DNA from: Planctomycetota bacterium
GTDB taxonomy: Bacteria > Planctomycetota > Planctomycetia > Pirellulales > Pirellulaceae
NCBI GenBank assembly: GCA_023430365.1
Contig: JAEZAS010000397.1
Coordinates: forward strand, 1 to 15,603
Length of the DNA: 15,603 bases
Direction of reading: 5' to 3'
Under the pieces are notes generated by a model. It made no database searches and was not told the DNA's origin. It worked only from the letters and a program-made list of their open reading frames with translations. The translations under genes and the position numbers were made by a program. This document shows positions 1-5,313 of this stretch, one piece after another; the first letter of the stretch is position 1, and the number at the start of each line of letters is the position of its first letter.

Positions 1-148
1 CCCCCGGCGTCATCGCGTGAAACGCCAGCCCCAGCACGGCCGCCGGCACGGTTAGCCAGTTCGGGATCTTGTGCGACCGCCAATCCACGACGGCGGCCGG
101 CGTGATGTTAGCGGCAACAAAAGCGGCGAAGGTGTAGGTGGAAGCCAT
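1..148 (-). CDS. Prepilin peptidase, A24 family (TadV/CpaA-like), N-terminal fragment
   Basis: Only the first 49 residues are in the window; the gene continues past position 1. The fragment starts with a short hydrophobic stretch and then reads VVDWRSHKIPNWLTVPA. This matches the first conserved block of A24 prepilin peptidases, with Asp22 as the expected first catalytic aspartate and the IPN-W-L-T segment that follows it in the TadV/CpaA type. Such enzymes are inner-membrane aspartic proteases that remove the leader from type IV and Flp prepilins. The ATG at 148 is the only ATG available, because an in-frame stop lies about 20 bases upstream; no clear Shine-Dalgarno sequence precedes it. It is the gene immediately downstream of five pilin-like genes on the same strand, its expected substrates. 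The second catalytic motif is outside the window, so the activity is inferred from one motif and from context. Confidence 0.75.
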   Translation of the reverse strand, partial: MASTYTFAAFVAANITPAAVVDWRSHKIPNWLTVPAAVLGLAFHAMTPG

Positions 149-242
149 GCGAGCCTGCGGCGGTAATCAGTTTTCAGTTTTCAGTGATCAGTTGCGGAGG
201 GGCGATTTCACTTTTGAAATCTGAAATCTGCCTTCTGAATTC
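149..242 (-). repeat. Intergenic repeat stretch with a GATTTCA hairpin
   Basis: This gap between the last pilin-like gene and the peptidase gene holds short repeated words: CAGTTTT twice followed by CAGTGATCAGT, and a perfect hairpin GATTTCA-CTTT-TGAAATC at 204-221 followed by a second TGAAATC word. AT-rich words of this kind recur in planctomycete intergenic DNA. No T-run follows the hairpin on the minus strand, so it is not a standard intrinsic terminator. Confidence 0.5.
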
Positions 243-542
243 CTAGTTGCCGTCGACGATTGGGCCTTGGCCGGGCACGCCGGCGCGGGTGCAGTCGGCG
301 AGGACTTGCGGCGTGTCGACGTATTGGCTGGGACCGATGATTCCAGGGATGCCGGCGAACGAGTAGCTCTGGTCGAAGGCGAGAATCGCTTCGGCGGAGT
401 CGCCGAGCTCGTCGATCATCACGTCGCGAGCCGCGGCCAGCCCGCCGACGATGCCGAAGACCACGACCACGACCAGCAGCGTCCACTCAAACGTGAGCAC
501 GCCGTCGTCTTCGGTCCAGATTCGTTGGGCGATGGTTTGCAT
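243..542 (-). CDS. Flp-like (type IVb) prepilin paralogue 1
   Basis: This 99-residue protein begins with the 14-residue leader MQTIAQRIWTEDDG. The hydrophobic segment VLTFEWTLLVVVVVFG follows, with Glu19 at mature position +5 and Trp20 after it. In Flp pilins the same place holds Glu-Tyr, and cleavage occurs after the Gly. A conserved AARD (37-40) and DQSY (57-60) follow the helix, then a C-terminal region with DCTR (Cys84). The ATG at 542 is chosen over an upstream start at 638 because it gives the same 14-residue leader as the four paralogues; its Shine-Dalgarno is weak. The tail ends GPIVDGN and lacks the acidic SDSDS-type ending of the three genes just upstream. It is the last pilin-like gene before the peptidase. 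Pilin or pseudopilin processing is inferred from motif and context; the function of the C-terminal domain is unknown. Confidence 0.82.
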   Translation of the reverse strand: MQTIAQRIWTEDDGVLTFEWTLLVVVVVFGIVGGLAAARDVMIDELGDSAEAILAFDQSYSFAGIPGIIGPSQYVDTPQVLADCTRAGVPGQGPIVDGN

Positions 543-586
543 AGCTGTCACTGAAGTCAGGTGCTCGATCGAATCCGTCTGGGTGG

Positions 587-663
587 CACGCCCTGAACGA
601 AGTGAAGGGCGTGGTGAACCGTGTGTTGCTGCCGCCACGCCCTTGGCGTTGCTCCAGGGCGTG
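587..663 (-). repeat. Pair of CACGCCCT hairpins between pilin-like genes
   Basis: The octamer CACGCCCT and its complement AGGGCGTG alternate four times: 587-594, 606-613, 636-643 and 656-663. They form two hairpins with 8-bp stems and loops of 11 and 12 bases. They fill the gap between paralogues 2 and 1. They could be a dispersed repeat of this genome, or structures that process or stabilise a shared transcript. No T-run follows, so a simple terminator is not evident. Confidence 0.6.
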
Positions 664-673
664 CCTCACATCC

Positions 674-997
674 TTACGAGTCGCTGTCCGATTGGTCCGC
701 CTGGCCAGCCAGCGCGGGCGTGCGAGTGCAATCGCTCACCACGGCGTCGGCGGCCGTCTCGGTGTAAACGCTGGCGGGCGTCACAAACACGCCCGGAATG
801 TTGATCCCCGCCAGGCTGTAGCTCTGGTCGATGGCCTGGGCCGCCTCGGCCACATCCCCCATCTCGTCGATGATCGCGTCGCGGGCGGCTGCAATGCCCC
901 CGACAATGCCGATCGTCAGCAGCGTCAGCAGCAGAATCCACTCGAACGACAACACGCCGTCGGTTTCGGTCCAGATTGTCTTGATGCGTGCGGGCAT
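674..997 (-). CDS. Flp-like (type IVb) prepilin paralogue 2
   Basis: This 107-residue protein has the leader MPARIKTIWTETDG, then VLSFEWILLLTLLTIGIVGG with Glu19 and Trp20, AARD at 37-40, DQSY at 57-60, and a variable region ending in SDCTRTPALAGQ (Cys90) and the acidic tail DQSDSDS. The ATG at 997 gives the cluster-standard 14-residue leader and has a GGAAGG sequence 11 bases upstream. A TTG at 1021 would add eight residues and is less likely. The gap to the next upstream gene (1031) is only 33 bases, which supports co-transcription with paralogue 3. The last 20 residues are nearly the same as in paralogues 3 and 4, as expected from tandem duplication. The role as a pilin or pseudopilin subunit is inferred. 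Confidence 0.83.
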   Translation of the reverse strand: MPARIKTIWTETDGVLSFEWILLLTLLTIGIVGGIAAARDAIIDEMGDVAEAAQAIDQSYSLAGINIPGVFVTPASVYTETAADAVVSDCTRTPALAGQADQSDSDS

Positions 998-1030
998 GAT
1001 TGCCAAAACCTTCCGGTTCAAAATCGGTGC

Positions 1031-1360
1031 TTACGAATCCGTGTCCGACAGATCTCCCTGGCCAGCCAGCGCGGGAGTGCGGACACAGTCGCTGTAAAGC
1101 GCTCCATCGGTGTAGCTCGAGTCGCTCGCCATGCCGGTGCTGACGCCGTCAATCGTCAGGTGGAGCGGAAAGGCGATGGTGAAGGAGCCATCGAGGGCGA
1201 GCATCGCTTGCGAAGCGTCGCCAAACTCGTTGACGATCGCGTCGCGGGCGGCGGCGATCCCTCCGACCACGCCGATCACCACCAGCGTCAGGAGCAACGC
1301 CCACTCGAAGGAGAGCGCCCCATCCTGCTCGCGCCAAAGTCGGGTCAGTTGCGTCTTCAT
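1031..1360 (-). CDS. Flp-like (type IVb) prepilin paralogue 3
   Basis: This 109-residue protein starts MKTQLTRLWREQDG and continues ALSFEWALLLTLVVIGVVGG. It is the only one of the five with Ala rather than Val as the first mature residue, but Glu19 and Trp20 are kept. AARD sits at 37-40. The DQSY motif is changed to DGSF at 57-60. The C-terminal part holds SDCVRTPALAGQ (Cys92) and ends SDTDS. The ATG at 1360 is chosen for the 14-residue leader; the upstream Shine-Dalgarno is poor, so translation may depend on coupling or on mRNA structure. A perfect hairpin (1407-1440) lies just upstream, between it and paralogue 4. The pilin-type function is inferred from the leader and helix only. Confidence 0.83.
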   Translation of the reverse strand: MKTQLTRLWREQDGALSFEWALLLTLVVIGVVGGIAAARDAIVNEFGDASQAMLALDGSFTIAFPLHLTIDGVSTGMASDSSYTDGALYSDCVRTPALAGQGDLSDTDS

Positions 1361-1406
1361 CAGCGTGGCGGTTCCCGGTAGTGGGTCAAAAAACGGCGAC
1401 AAGCCC

Positions 1407-1440
1407 GAGTTCACCCGGCGTGTTCGTTCCGGGTGAACTC
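1407..1440 (-). repeat. Perfect 12-bp inverted repeat between paralogues 4 and 3
   Basis: GAGTTCACCCGG (1407-1418) and CCGGGTGAACTC (1429-1440) form a perfect 12-bp stem with a 10-base loop. On the minus strand a run of six T follows about 13 bases later (plus-strand A-run at 1388-1393). This is too far for a standard intrinsic terminator but could allow partial termination or RNA processing between the two pilin-like genes. It could also be a dispersed palindromic repeat. Confidence 0.65.
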
Positions 1441-1463
1441 CTGTAGGCCTGTGAGCCAGCCGA

Positions 1464-1799
1464 TTACGAATCGGTGTCAGCCTGATCAACCTGGCCAGCC
1501 AGCGCCGGCAGGCGAGTGCAGTCGGCATAGATCACCGCATCGGTGAAGCCGCTGTCGCTGGCATTGCCCGACGGAGTGCCAGGCGTGTGCACGATAACCG
1601 TCAGCGGCTGTTCGACCGTGTAGCTCTGATCGAGAGCCAGCATCGCCTGAGCGACGTCGCCGAACTCGTCGATGATCGCGTCACGAGCAGCGGCCACACC
1701 GCCGACAATGCCGATCACCAACAGGGTGATCAAAAGAATCCACTCGAAGGAGAGGACGCCGTCCTCTTCCTTCCACATACGGGCCAGAACCATCTTCAT
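1464..1799 (-). CDS. Flp-like (type IVb) prepilin paralogue 4
   Basis: This 111-residue protein has the leader MKMVLARMWKEEDG, then VLSFEWILLITLLVIGIVGG with Glu19 and Trp20, AARD at 37-40, DQSY at 57-60, a Gly/Ser/Thr-rich variable stretch, YADCTRLPALAGQ (Cys94) and the tail DQADTDS. The ATG at 1799 is well supported: a good Shine-Dalgarno (AAGGAG on the minus strand, 1806-1811) lies six bases before it, and the leader length matches the paralogues. With a strong ribosome site and a long non-coding stretch upstream, it is probably the first gene of a 4-3-2-1-peptidase transcript. The sequence supports a secreted or assembled pilin-like subunit; the assembly machinery is not in this window. 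Confidence 0.87.
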   Translation of the reverse strand: MKMVLARMWKEEDGVLSFEWILLITLLVIGIVGGVAAARDAIIDEFGDVAQAMLALDQSYTVEQPLTVIVHTPGTPSGNASDSGFTDAVIYADCTRLPALAGQVDQADTDS

Positions 1800-2120
1800 T
1801 CGGAACTCCTTGTACCAGGAACCACGAAAACACGTGTGAGGCCGCCTCCACAACGAAACGGACCTCGACTGTGCCCAGTTGTGCCCAGGGCGCAGCCTTT
1901 CGTGGCCGGTGCATAAGCACGGCCTATGCCGTGGTCGCCGGGCGACCAGGAAGAATCGTTCGCGGCCAGCAAGAGCGCGTTGGCTGGTCAGATGTTGCGC
2001 AGAATGCTCTAGCGCCGCGCACTGCCGCAACGGGCTGGAGCGATGTTGCGAGAAGTAAACATCGCCGTACACCGCTGGGCGCGGAAACGTTTACAAAAGG
2101 AAACGCGGCGGCGCGGCGGT
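1800..2120. other. Non-coding leader region upstream of paralogue 4, with a spaced direct repeat
   Basis: No convincing gene is seen in this stretch; the open frames across it have no family motif and no ribosome site. It should hold the promoter of the downstream pilin-like genes. I could not identify a reliable -35/-10 or -24/-12 pair. An imperfect direct repeat is visible: GGCTGG-N6-ATGTTGCG-type words at 1982-1999 and 2033-2050, 51 bases apart, sharing GGCTGG and GATGTTGCG. The palindrome AAACGTTT lies at 2085-2092. These could be regulator sites, but this is not shown. Confidence 0.4.
1806..1811 (-). promoter_or_regulatory. Ribosome binding site of prepilin paralogue 4
   Basis: The minus strand reads AAGGAG here, six bases before the ATG at 1799. 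It fixes this start against the much longer open frame that extends upstream to 2072. Confidence 0.75.
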
Positions 2121-2194
2121 GAAGTCCGAAGGACGAACTTCAAATGTCGAGGGAATCTCGAAAAACAAAGCCCGAAAGGGCGTCTGGCCCGTAG

Positions 2195-2214
2195 CTGAAT
2201 TCGCCAGAATTCAG
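2195..2214. repeat. EcoRI-word palindrome, copy A
   Basis: CTGAATTC-GCCA-GAATTCAG is a perfect 8-bp palindrome with a 4-base centre, flanked on the left by CCGTAG. It faces copy B (2297-2316) in inverted orientation, and the same element recurs at 5258-5338. Confidence 0.75.
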
Positions 2215-2296
2215 ACAAACCCATGCTCCAAGGGCATCGAGGCTAAATCGCCAATTCCCTCAGCCGAACGAGTTGAAAAGCCCACTCGCGATGCAT

Positions 2297-2316
2297 CTGA
2301 ATTCTGGCGAATTCAA
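2297..2316. repeat. EcoRI-word palindrome, copy B
   Basis: CTGAATTC-TGGC-GAATTCAA followed by CTACGG is the inverted counterpart of copy A: TGGC is the complement of GCCA, and CTACGG is the complement of CCGTAG. One base of the palindrome is changed. Confidence 0.75.
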
Positions 2317-2422
2317 CTACGGACTGCGTTCTGTCGCGGTTTCCGCCACGTTTTCGGGCTTCGAATTTCGTCATTCCCTCGTCATTTGACGTGCGACCTT
2401 CGGGCTTCCCCAAGAAACGAGT

Positions 2423-2460
2423 GACTCCGCGGCGCCGGTTGTGGACAGCGCCGCGGAGTC
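2423..2460 (-). terminator. Strong 13-bp GC hairpin, possible terminator of the paralogue 5 transcript
   Basis: GACTCCGCGGCGC (2423-2435) pairs perfectly with GCGCCGCGGAGTC (2448-2460) around a 12-base loop. On the minus strand ACTCGTTTCTTGG follows, a weak T-rich tract. It sits about 270 bases after the stop of the gene at 2731, at the far end of a series of hairpins. Terminator function is inferred from position and stability. Confidence 0.4.
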
Positions 2461-2730
2461 GGTGTTTTCGGTGATCTTCGCCTGTCGCGACGGCCCGAGC
2501 CCTGGTACGTGGCTCGGATCGTCTTGGGTTGTGATCCGGCGGGGGGCACACCCTCCGGATCGGTTGCGACTGGCGGATCACGCGGTTCGAACAAGGAGTT
2601 CCGACCGGGGTCGGAATGTTGTGCTCAGCCGATCCTGGCTGATGGGTCTCGCGAAGCCGCGGTTGCTGGCTTCGCACGCTGAAGACGAGTCCGGTCTGGA
2701 GCGTGTCTAACGATCTTGACGCCTGGTTCC
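2461..2730 (-). other. Run of consecutive stem-loops downstream of paralogue 5; structured RNA candidate
   Basis: This non-coding stretch forms a string of perfect or near-perfect hairpins: CCGAGCC/GGCTCGG (2495-2517); GATCCGG/CCGGATC (2533-2561) with an inner GGG/CCC; TTCCGACC/GGTCGGAA (2599-2616); TCAGCC/GGCTGA (2625-2642); GCGAAGCC/GGCTTCGC (2651-2675); and CACGCT/AGCGTG (2675-2705) with an inner AGAC/GTCT. An alternative long-range pair GTGATCCG (2531-2538) with CGGATCAC (2574-2581) also exists. Together with 2423-2460 this makes seven stem-loops in under 290 bases. I do not recognise an RNA family. It could be a structured 3' untranslated region or a separate non-coding RNA; the strand is assumed from the neighbouring gene. 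Confidence 0.45.
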
Positions 2731-3141
2731 CTACGGAGCCGGCACGGCGGGTGGCGTGGTGGCTTCGGGGCCGACGACGTCGGGGTTCCAGTCGTGCTCG
2801 ACGATGCTCGGACCCTGGCCGGTGGTCGCGACTTGCATCGGCGCCCGGCCGCAGTCGGCGTAGTACATCACGTCGGCGAAACGCGACCCCGAGGCGGCGG
2901 TCGGCACACTGCCGCGACCACACCGGAAGGCCACCCATTTCACGAGCGGCGGCTGGATGTAGTACGACTGGTCGAGCGAGACCATCGAGAGGGCGACGTC
3001 GCCGAACTCGTCCACCGTGGCGTCGCGAACCGCGGTGACTCCCGAGACGACACCCACCGTCAGCAGCGACGACAGGACCGTCCACTCGAACGACAACACG
3101 CCGTCGTCCTCATTCCACAATCTGGCAAAGAACGTCTTCAC
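2731..3141 (-). CDS. Flp-like (type IVb) prepilin paralogue 5, extended form
   Basis: This 136-residue protein starts at GTG 3141 with the leader VKTFFARLWNEDDG (initiator Met in practice), followed by VLSFEWTVLSSLLTVGVVSG with Glu19 and Trp20, VRD at 38-40 and DQSY at 57-60. The GTG is supported by a strong Shine-Dalgarno (AAGGAGA at 3147-3153) and by the same 14-residue leader as the paralogues; no ATG fits. It is the most divergent and longest member. It has a second cysteine (Cys74 in FRCGRG) besides the conserved YADCGR (Cys97), and a 30-residue tail rich in Pro, Val and Thr ending PPAVPAP. It lies 931 bases upstream of paralogue 4 and probably has its own promoter and terminator. It could be a minor or tip subunit, but that is a guess. 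Confidence 0.85.
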   Translation of the reverse strand: MKTFFARLWNEDDGVLSFEWTVLSSLLTVGVVSGVTAVRDATVDEFGDVALSMVSLDQSYYIQPPLVKWVAFRCGRGSVPTAASGSRFADVMYYADCGRAPMQVATTGQGPSIVEHDWNPDVVGPEATTPPAVPAP

Positions 3142-3146
3142 TTCTG

Positions 3147-3153
3147 TCTCCTT
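3147..3153 (-). promoter_or_regulatory. Ribosome binding site selecting the GTG start of paralogue 5
   Basis: The minus strand reads AAGGAGA, ending five bases before the GTG at 3141. It is the strongest Shine-Dalgarno in the pilin cluster and favours the GTG over the longer frame that begins near 3177. Confidence 0.75.
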
Positions 3154-3352
3154 CGCTGCAGGCGGCTCGCGGCGCATCGAACGCTGAACACGTTTCGTTC
3201 AAGGCGCGAGCCATTCAGGTTGCTGATCAGGATGTAGCCCGTCAGAAACAGCATGATTCGCCTAATTGGCACAATCCATACCGAAAATGTGCGCGAGCGT
3301 ATCGGCGGCTTGACGAAACGCTCGGAAAGCTAACGCTTGTCAAGGTTTAGAG

Positions 3353-3380
3353 ACAGTATTGGGGTCGCAGTGCAGGTCAA
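3353..3380 (-). promoter_or_regulatory. Possible sigma-70-type promoter for paralogue 5
   Basis: On the minus strand TTGACC (3375-3380) and TACTGT (3353-3358) are separated by 16 bases, about 210 bases upstream of the GTG start. Two exact TTGACA words lie nearby on the same strand (3338-3343 and 3396-3401) but without a good -10 partner. The match is weak and unverified. Confidence 0.22.
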
Positions 3381-3574
3381 CGAGCAGCGACGCTTTGTCA
3401 AGAAACGTTAGCGCGCATGCCTGCGGGAATGAACAGAATGTTCAGAGATTGAAACACGTAGGGTAGGCTTCCAGCCTGCCCGTGCAAGGCTGGCGGGAGC
3501 GGTGCGCAGGAAGCGGCAGCAGAGTGCTGGGAGGGACCTCGCGCGGGGCGGACGAGGGGGAGCCTCGGGATAGT

Positions 3575-3602
3575 TCCGTCCCAGGCTGGAGCCTGGGACG
3601 GA
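3575..3602. repeat. Near-perfect palindrome after the GT-C-like gene
   Basis: TCCGTCCCAGGCT (3575-3587), GG, AGCCTGGGACGGA (3590-3602) form a 13-bp stem with a two-base centre, 11 bases beyond the stop codon at 3614. It resembles CCCAGGCTGGAGCCTGGG-type repeats common in planctomycete genomes. It may end the transcript, although no T-run follows on the minus strand. Confidence 0.6.
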
Positions 3603-3613
3603 GGGGCGCGAGG

Positions 3614-5224
3614 CTACTTTCGCCGTGGCGTTAGCTCGGCGATCAGGGCCTTCTGATCGCGATAGATGACGCGTACGCCGCCCTGCCCTTCCGCGTCGTA
3701 CTTCAGGAGCATCCCCGCGAGCTGCGCGTTGCGTTCCCGGCTGGCGACGACGTAGCGGATGTCGTGGCTGCGAAGCAGATCGAGCGATTTACCGTCGGCG
3801 ACGAAGACCTTGGCATAGTCGTTCCACACCTGCGGATCGGCCAGGTGGACGTGCGAGTAAATCAGGGGCTTCAGCTGCGCGTCCGAACGCCAGACGAGGT
3901 AGTCGGACCAGTCCATCGGCGCGAAGAACTTGCCAGCCGCCGCGCGGCGCTCCAATTCGTCGGCGACGTGCACCGGTGTTTCGGTAACCGTCACCGGAAC
4001 TTCGCCGCGGCTCTCGCCGCTAACGACGGCGAACGTCGGCGGGGCGAGGATGATCGTCGTGAAGACGCAGGCAACGGCCATGAGCGTGCGCATCGCGGTC
4101 GGCGCATCGGGCGTCGGCTCCCCGCCGCGCTCGCGAAGCCAGCGGCCTACGGCCGAGGCCAGATGGGGCATCACCAGGCAAGGCCAAAGAATGGCCCACC
4201 AGGCGAGCATTCGAATCGCCAGCATCGTTGCCACGGCAAACAGGCCGAGTAAGACGAACTCGTAGAGCTTCCACTTTCGCTCGCTGAACTTCACGGCAAC
4301 GCTCGTGAAGATGACCGACGCGGCCAGCAGCACGAACGTCAGGCTGGCTGGCTCGGTCCTGCGCCATTCGCTGATATGGCTGAGCGTTTCGTTGCCGCCA
4401 AACGAGAGCGAATGCACGAGAATCCAAGGACCGTGCGGATTCAGGCACGAACCCACCAGCGCGAGACCAACCGCGCCGAGCAGACGCTGGGCTCGCGAGT
4501 CACGCAGTAAGCTTCTGAAATCGCCGTCCCGCTCACGGAGCGAATCGATAAGGCTCCCCATTGCAAAGACGCCCAGCACGGCCAGCCCAATTGCGACGGA
4601 ACCATGCAGATTGCTCCACAGAGCCATCACGATGGGCAGCCAAACGAGCGGATGCTTGCGCTCCGGGAGCGAACTGCAGGCGACCAGCACCAGGGCCAGG
4701 CCGAGCTGTCCGAACAACTGCGGCCGGATCGTCCCCACGATCGGCAGATCGAGAACGAACATCGCCAGCCCGGCAAACGCCGCCCAGAACAGCGGCGTGC
4801 CGCGGCGGAAAACGGCGAAAATGACCGCCGCCGCCGTGAACGTGGTCAGCAAGGCATGGCCGAAGACCAGCCCTTCATTGCCGAACCACGTCTTGGTCCA
4901 GTAACCCGAAAGTTGAGCTAACCAGGCATAGTGTCGCACCGGGATGTCGCTCGCCGTGGCGAAAAATGGATCGGCCTCGGGCAATGCTCCCTGCTGAGCG
5001 ATCCAGCGGCCGTAGCTGAGGTGTCCCCACAGGTCGGTGTGGTTCAGCCGATTAAAGCTCGTCGCCGCAAAGACCGCGCAGAGCACGGCGACCACCGTGA
5101 GAGCCGCACGGCTCGTGTTGGGGAAGTACGGCGAGGTGAGGTGGTCCCGCTTCAGGCACTCGGGCAACTGATCGGCGGGAACTTCCGCAAACCGACGCTG
5201 GGTGGGGGCTTCGAGAATGCTCAT
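3614..5224 (-). CDS. Polytopic membrane protein, GT-C glycosyltransferase-like
   Basis: This 536-residue protein has a soluble N-terminus of about 38 residues, a first membrane segment at about 40-56, and roughly ten further hydrophobic segments up to about residue 402. A C-terminal soluble domain of about 130 residues follows. After the first membrane segment it reads HTDLWGHLSYGRW with Asp64, the place where GT-C enzymes carry an acidic catalytic or metal-linked residue in the first external loop. Further motifs are RPQLFG (167-172), NLHGS (205-209), NPHG (262-265) and DWSDYLVWR (438-446). GT-C enzymes transfer sugars from polyprenyl-phosphate donors at the outer face of the membrane. Donor and acceptor cannot be read from the sequence. 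The ATG at 5224 has only a weak Shine-Dalgarno. The gene follows the helical membrane-anchored protein gene on the same strand, separated by two palindromic repeats. It could instead be a non-catalytic relative. Confidence 0.7.
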   Translation of the reverse strand: MSILEAPTQRRFAEVPADQLPECLKRDHLTSPYFPNTSRAALTVVAVLCAVFAATSFNRLNHTDLWGHLSYGRWIAQQGALPEADPFFATASDIPVRHYAWLAQLSGYWTKTWFGNEGLVFGHALLTTFTAAAVIFAVFRRGTPLFWAAFAGLAMFVLDLPIVGTIRPQLFGQLGLALVLVACSSLPERKHPLVWLPIVMALWSNLHGSVAIGLAVLGVFAMGSLIDSLRERDGDFRSLLRDSRAQRLLGAVGLALVGSCLNPHGPWILVHSLSFGGNETLSHISEWRRTEPASLTFVLLAASVIFTSVAVKFSERKWKLYEFVLLGLFAVATMLAIRMLAWWAILWPCLVMPHLASAVGRWLRERGGEPTPDAPTAMRTLMAVACVFTTIILAPPTFAVVSGESRGEVPVTVTETPVHVADELERRAAAGKFFAPMDWSDYLVWRSDAQLKPLIYSHVHLADPQVWNDYAKVFVADGKSLDLLRSHDIRYVVASRERNAQLAGMLLKYDAEGQGGVRVIYRDQKALIAELTPRRK

Positions 5225-5257
5225 GGTGGTGACTCGAGGCGATGGGTGCGGTCGTGG

Positions 5258-5277
5258 CTGAATTCGTCGGAATTCAG
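5258..5277. repeat. EcoRI-word palindrome, copy C
   Basis: CTGAATTC-GTCG-GAATTCAG is a perfect palindrome with a different centre from copies A and B. It lies in inverted orientation relative to copy D, about 35 bases away, repeating the A/B arrangement. Confidence 0.7.
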
Positions 5278-5313
5278 AAGCGTGTGGATTGGAGCGTCCC
5301 TACGCGATTCGTC

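Larger units (their letters stand above)
2121..2408. repeat. Large imperfect inverted repeat (planctomycete-type intergenic repeat)
   Basis: The left arm (about 2121-2216) and the right arm (about 2296-2408) are related in inverted orientation. Read on the plus strand the left arm has GAAGTCCGAAGGACG, then TCAAATGTCGAGGGAAT, then AAGCCCGAAA. The complement of the right arm has GAAGCCCGAAGGTCG, then TCAAATGACGAGGGAAT, then AAGCCCGAAA. Both arms end inward with the CTGAATTC-N4-GAATTCA palindrome. The centre (2217-2295) is unrelated. Translations of such repeats give spurious peptides such as EGRTSN-x-EG, which I recall from planctomycete annotations. It may be a MITE-like or REP-like element. 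No transposase or obvious target duplication is visible. Confidence 0.7.
3154..3613. other. Non-coding region between the GT-C-like gene and paralogue 5, with several hairpins
   Basis: No gene is supported here. Visible structure: CGAGCGT/ACGCTCG (3294-3324); CTTGAC/GTCAAG (3309-3344); a related word CGCTTTGTCAAG at 3391-3402 repeating CGCTTGTCAAG at 3334-3344; GAACA/TGTTC near 3431-3443; GGGTAGGCT/AGCCTGCCC (3461-3481, one G-T pair); and a strong palindrome at 3575-3602. The left half should contain the upstream control region of the pilin-like gene; the right half is repeat-rich 3' flank of the gene at 3614. Confidence 0.45.

Noticed and set aside
602..1381. Plus-strand open frame of 259 codons across paralogues 2 and 3
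   Set aside because: Its repeated RVAGG...D-AD-QQ segments are the reverse complement of the duplicated pilin-like genes; no ribosome site or domain supports it.
2423..2705. CRISPR array or integron attC sites
   Set aside because: The hairpins differ from each other in sequence and spacing, with no repeated direct unit and no attC-type R'/R'' core.
2119..3085. Open frames on both strands with EGRTSN-x-EG peptides (2119-2424 plus, 2243-3085 minus)
   Set aside because: These are translations of the inverted-repeat element and the hairpin run; the minus-strand frame also overlaps paralogue 5 in another frame.
243..3141. TadE/TadG-type pseudopilin instead of Flp type
   Set aside because: TadE-like proteins usually read G-x-x-x-V-E-F-A after the leader; here Glu at +5 followed by an aromatic (E-W) and the short 14-residue leader fit Flp-type better, although a pseudopilin role is still possible.
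3240..3290. Sigma-54 promoter suggested by TTGGCAC at about 3265
   Set aside because: It is on the plus strand, away from the pilin-like gene, and no GC element lies at the required spacing.
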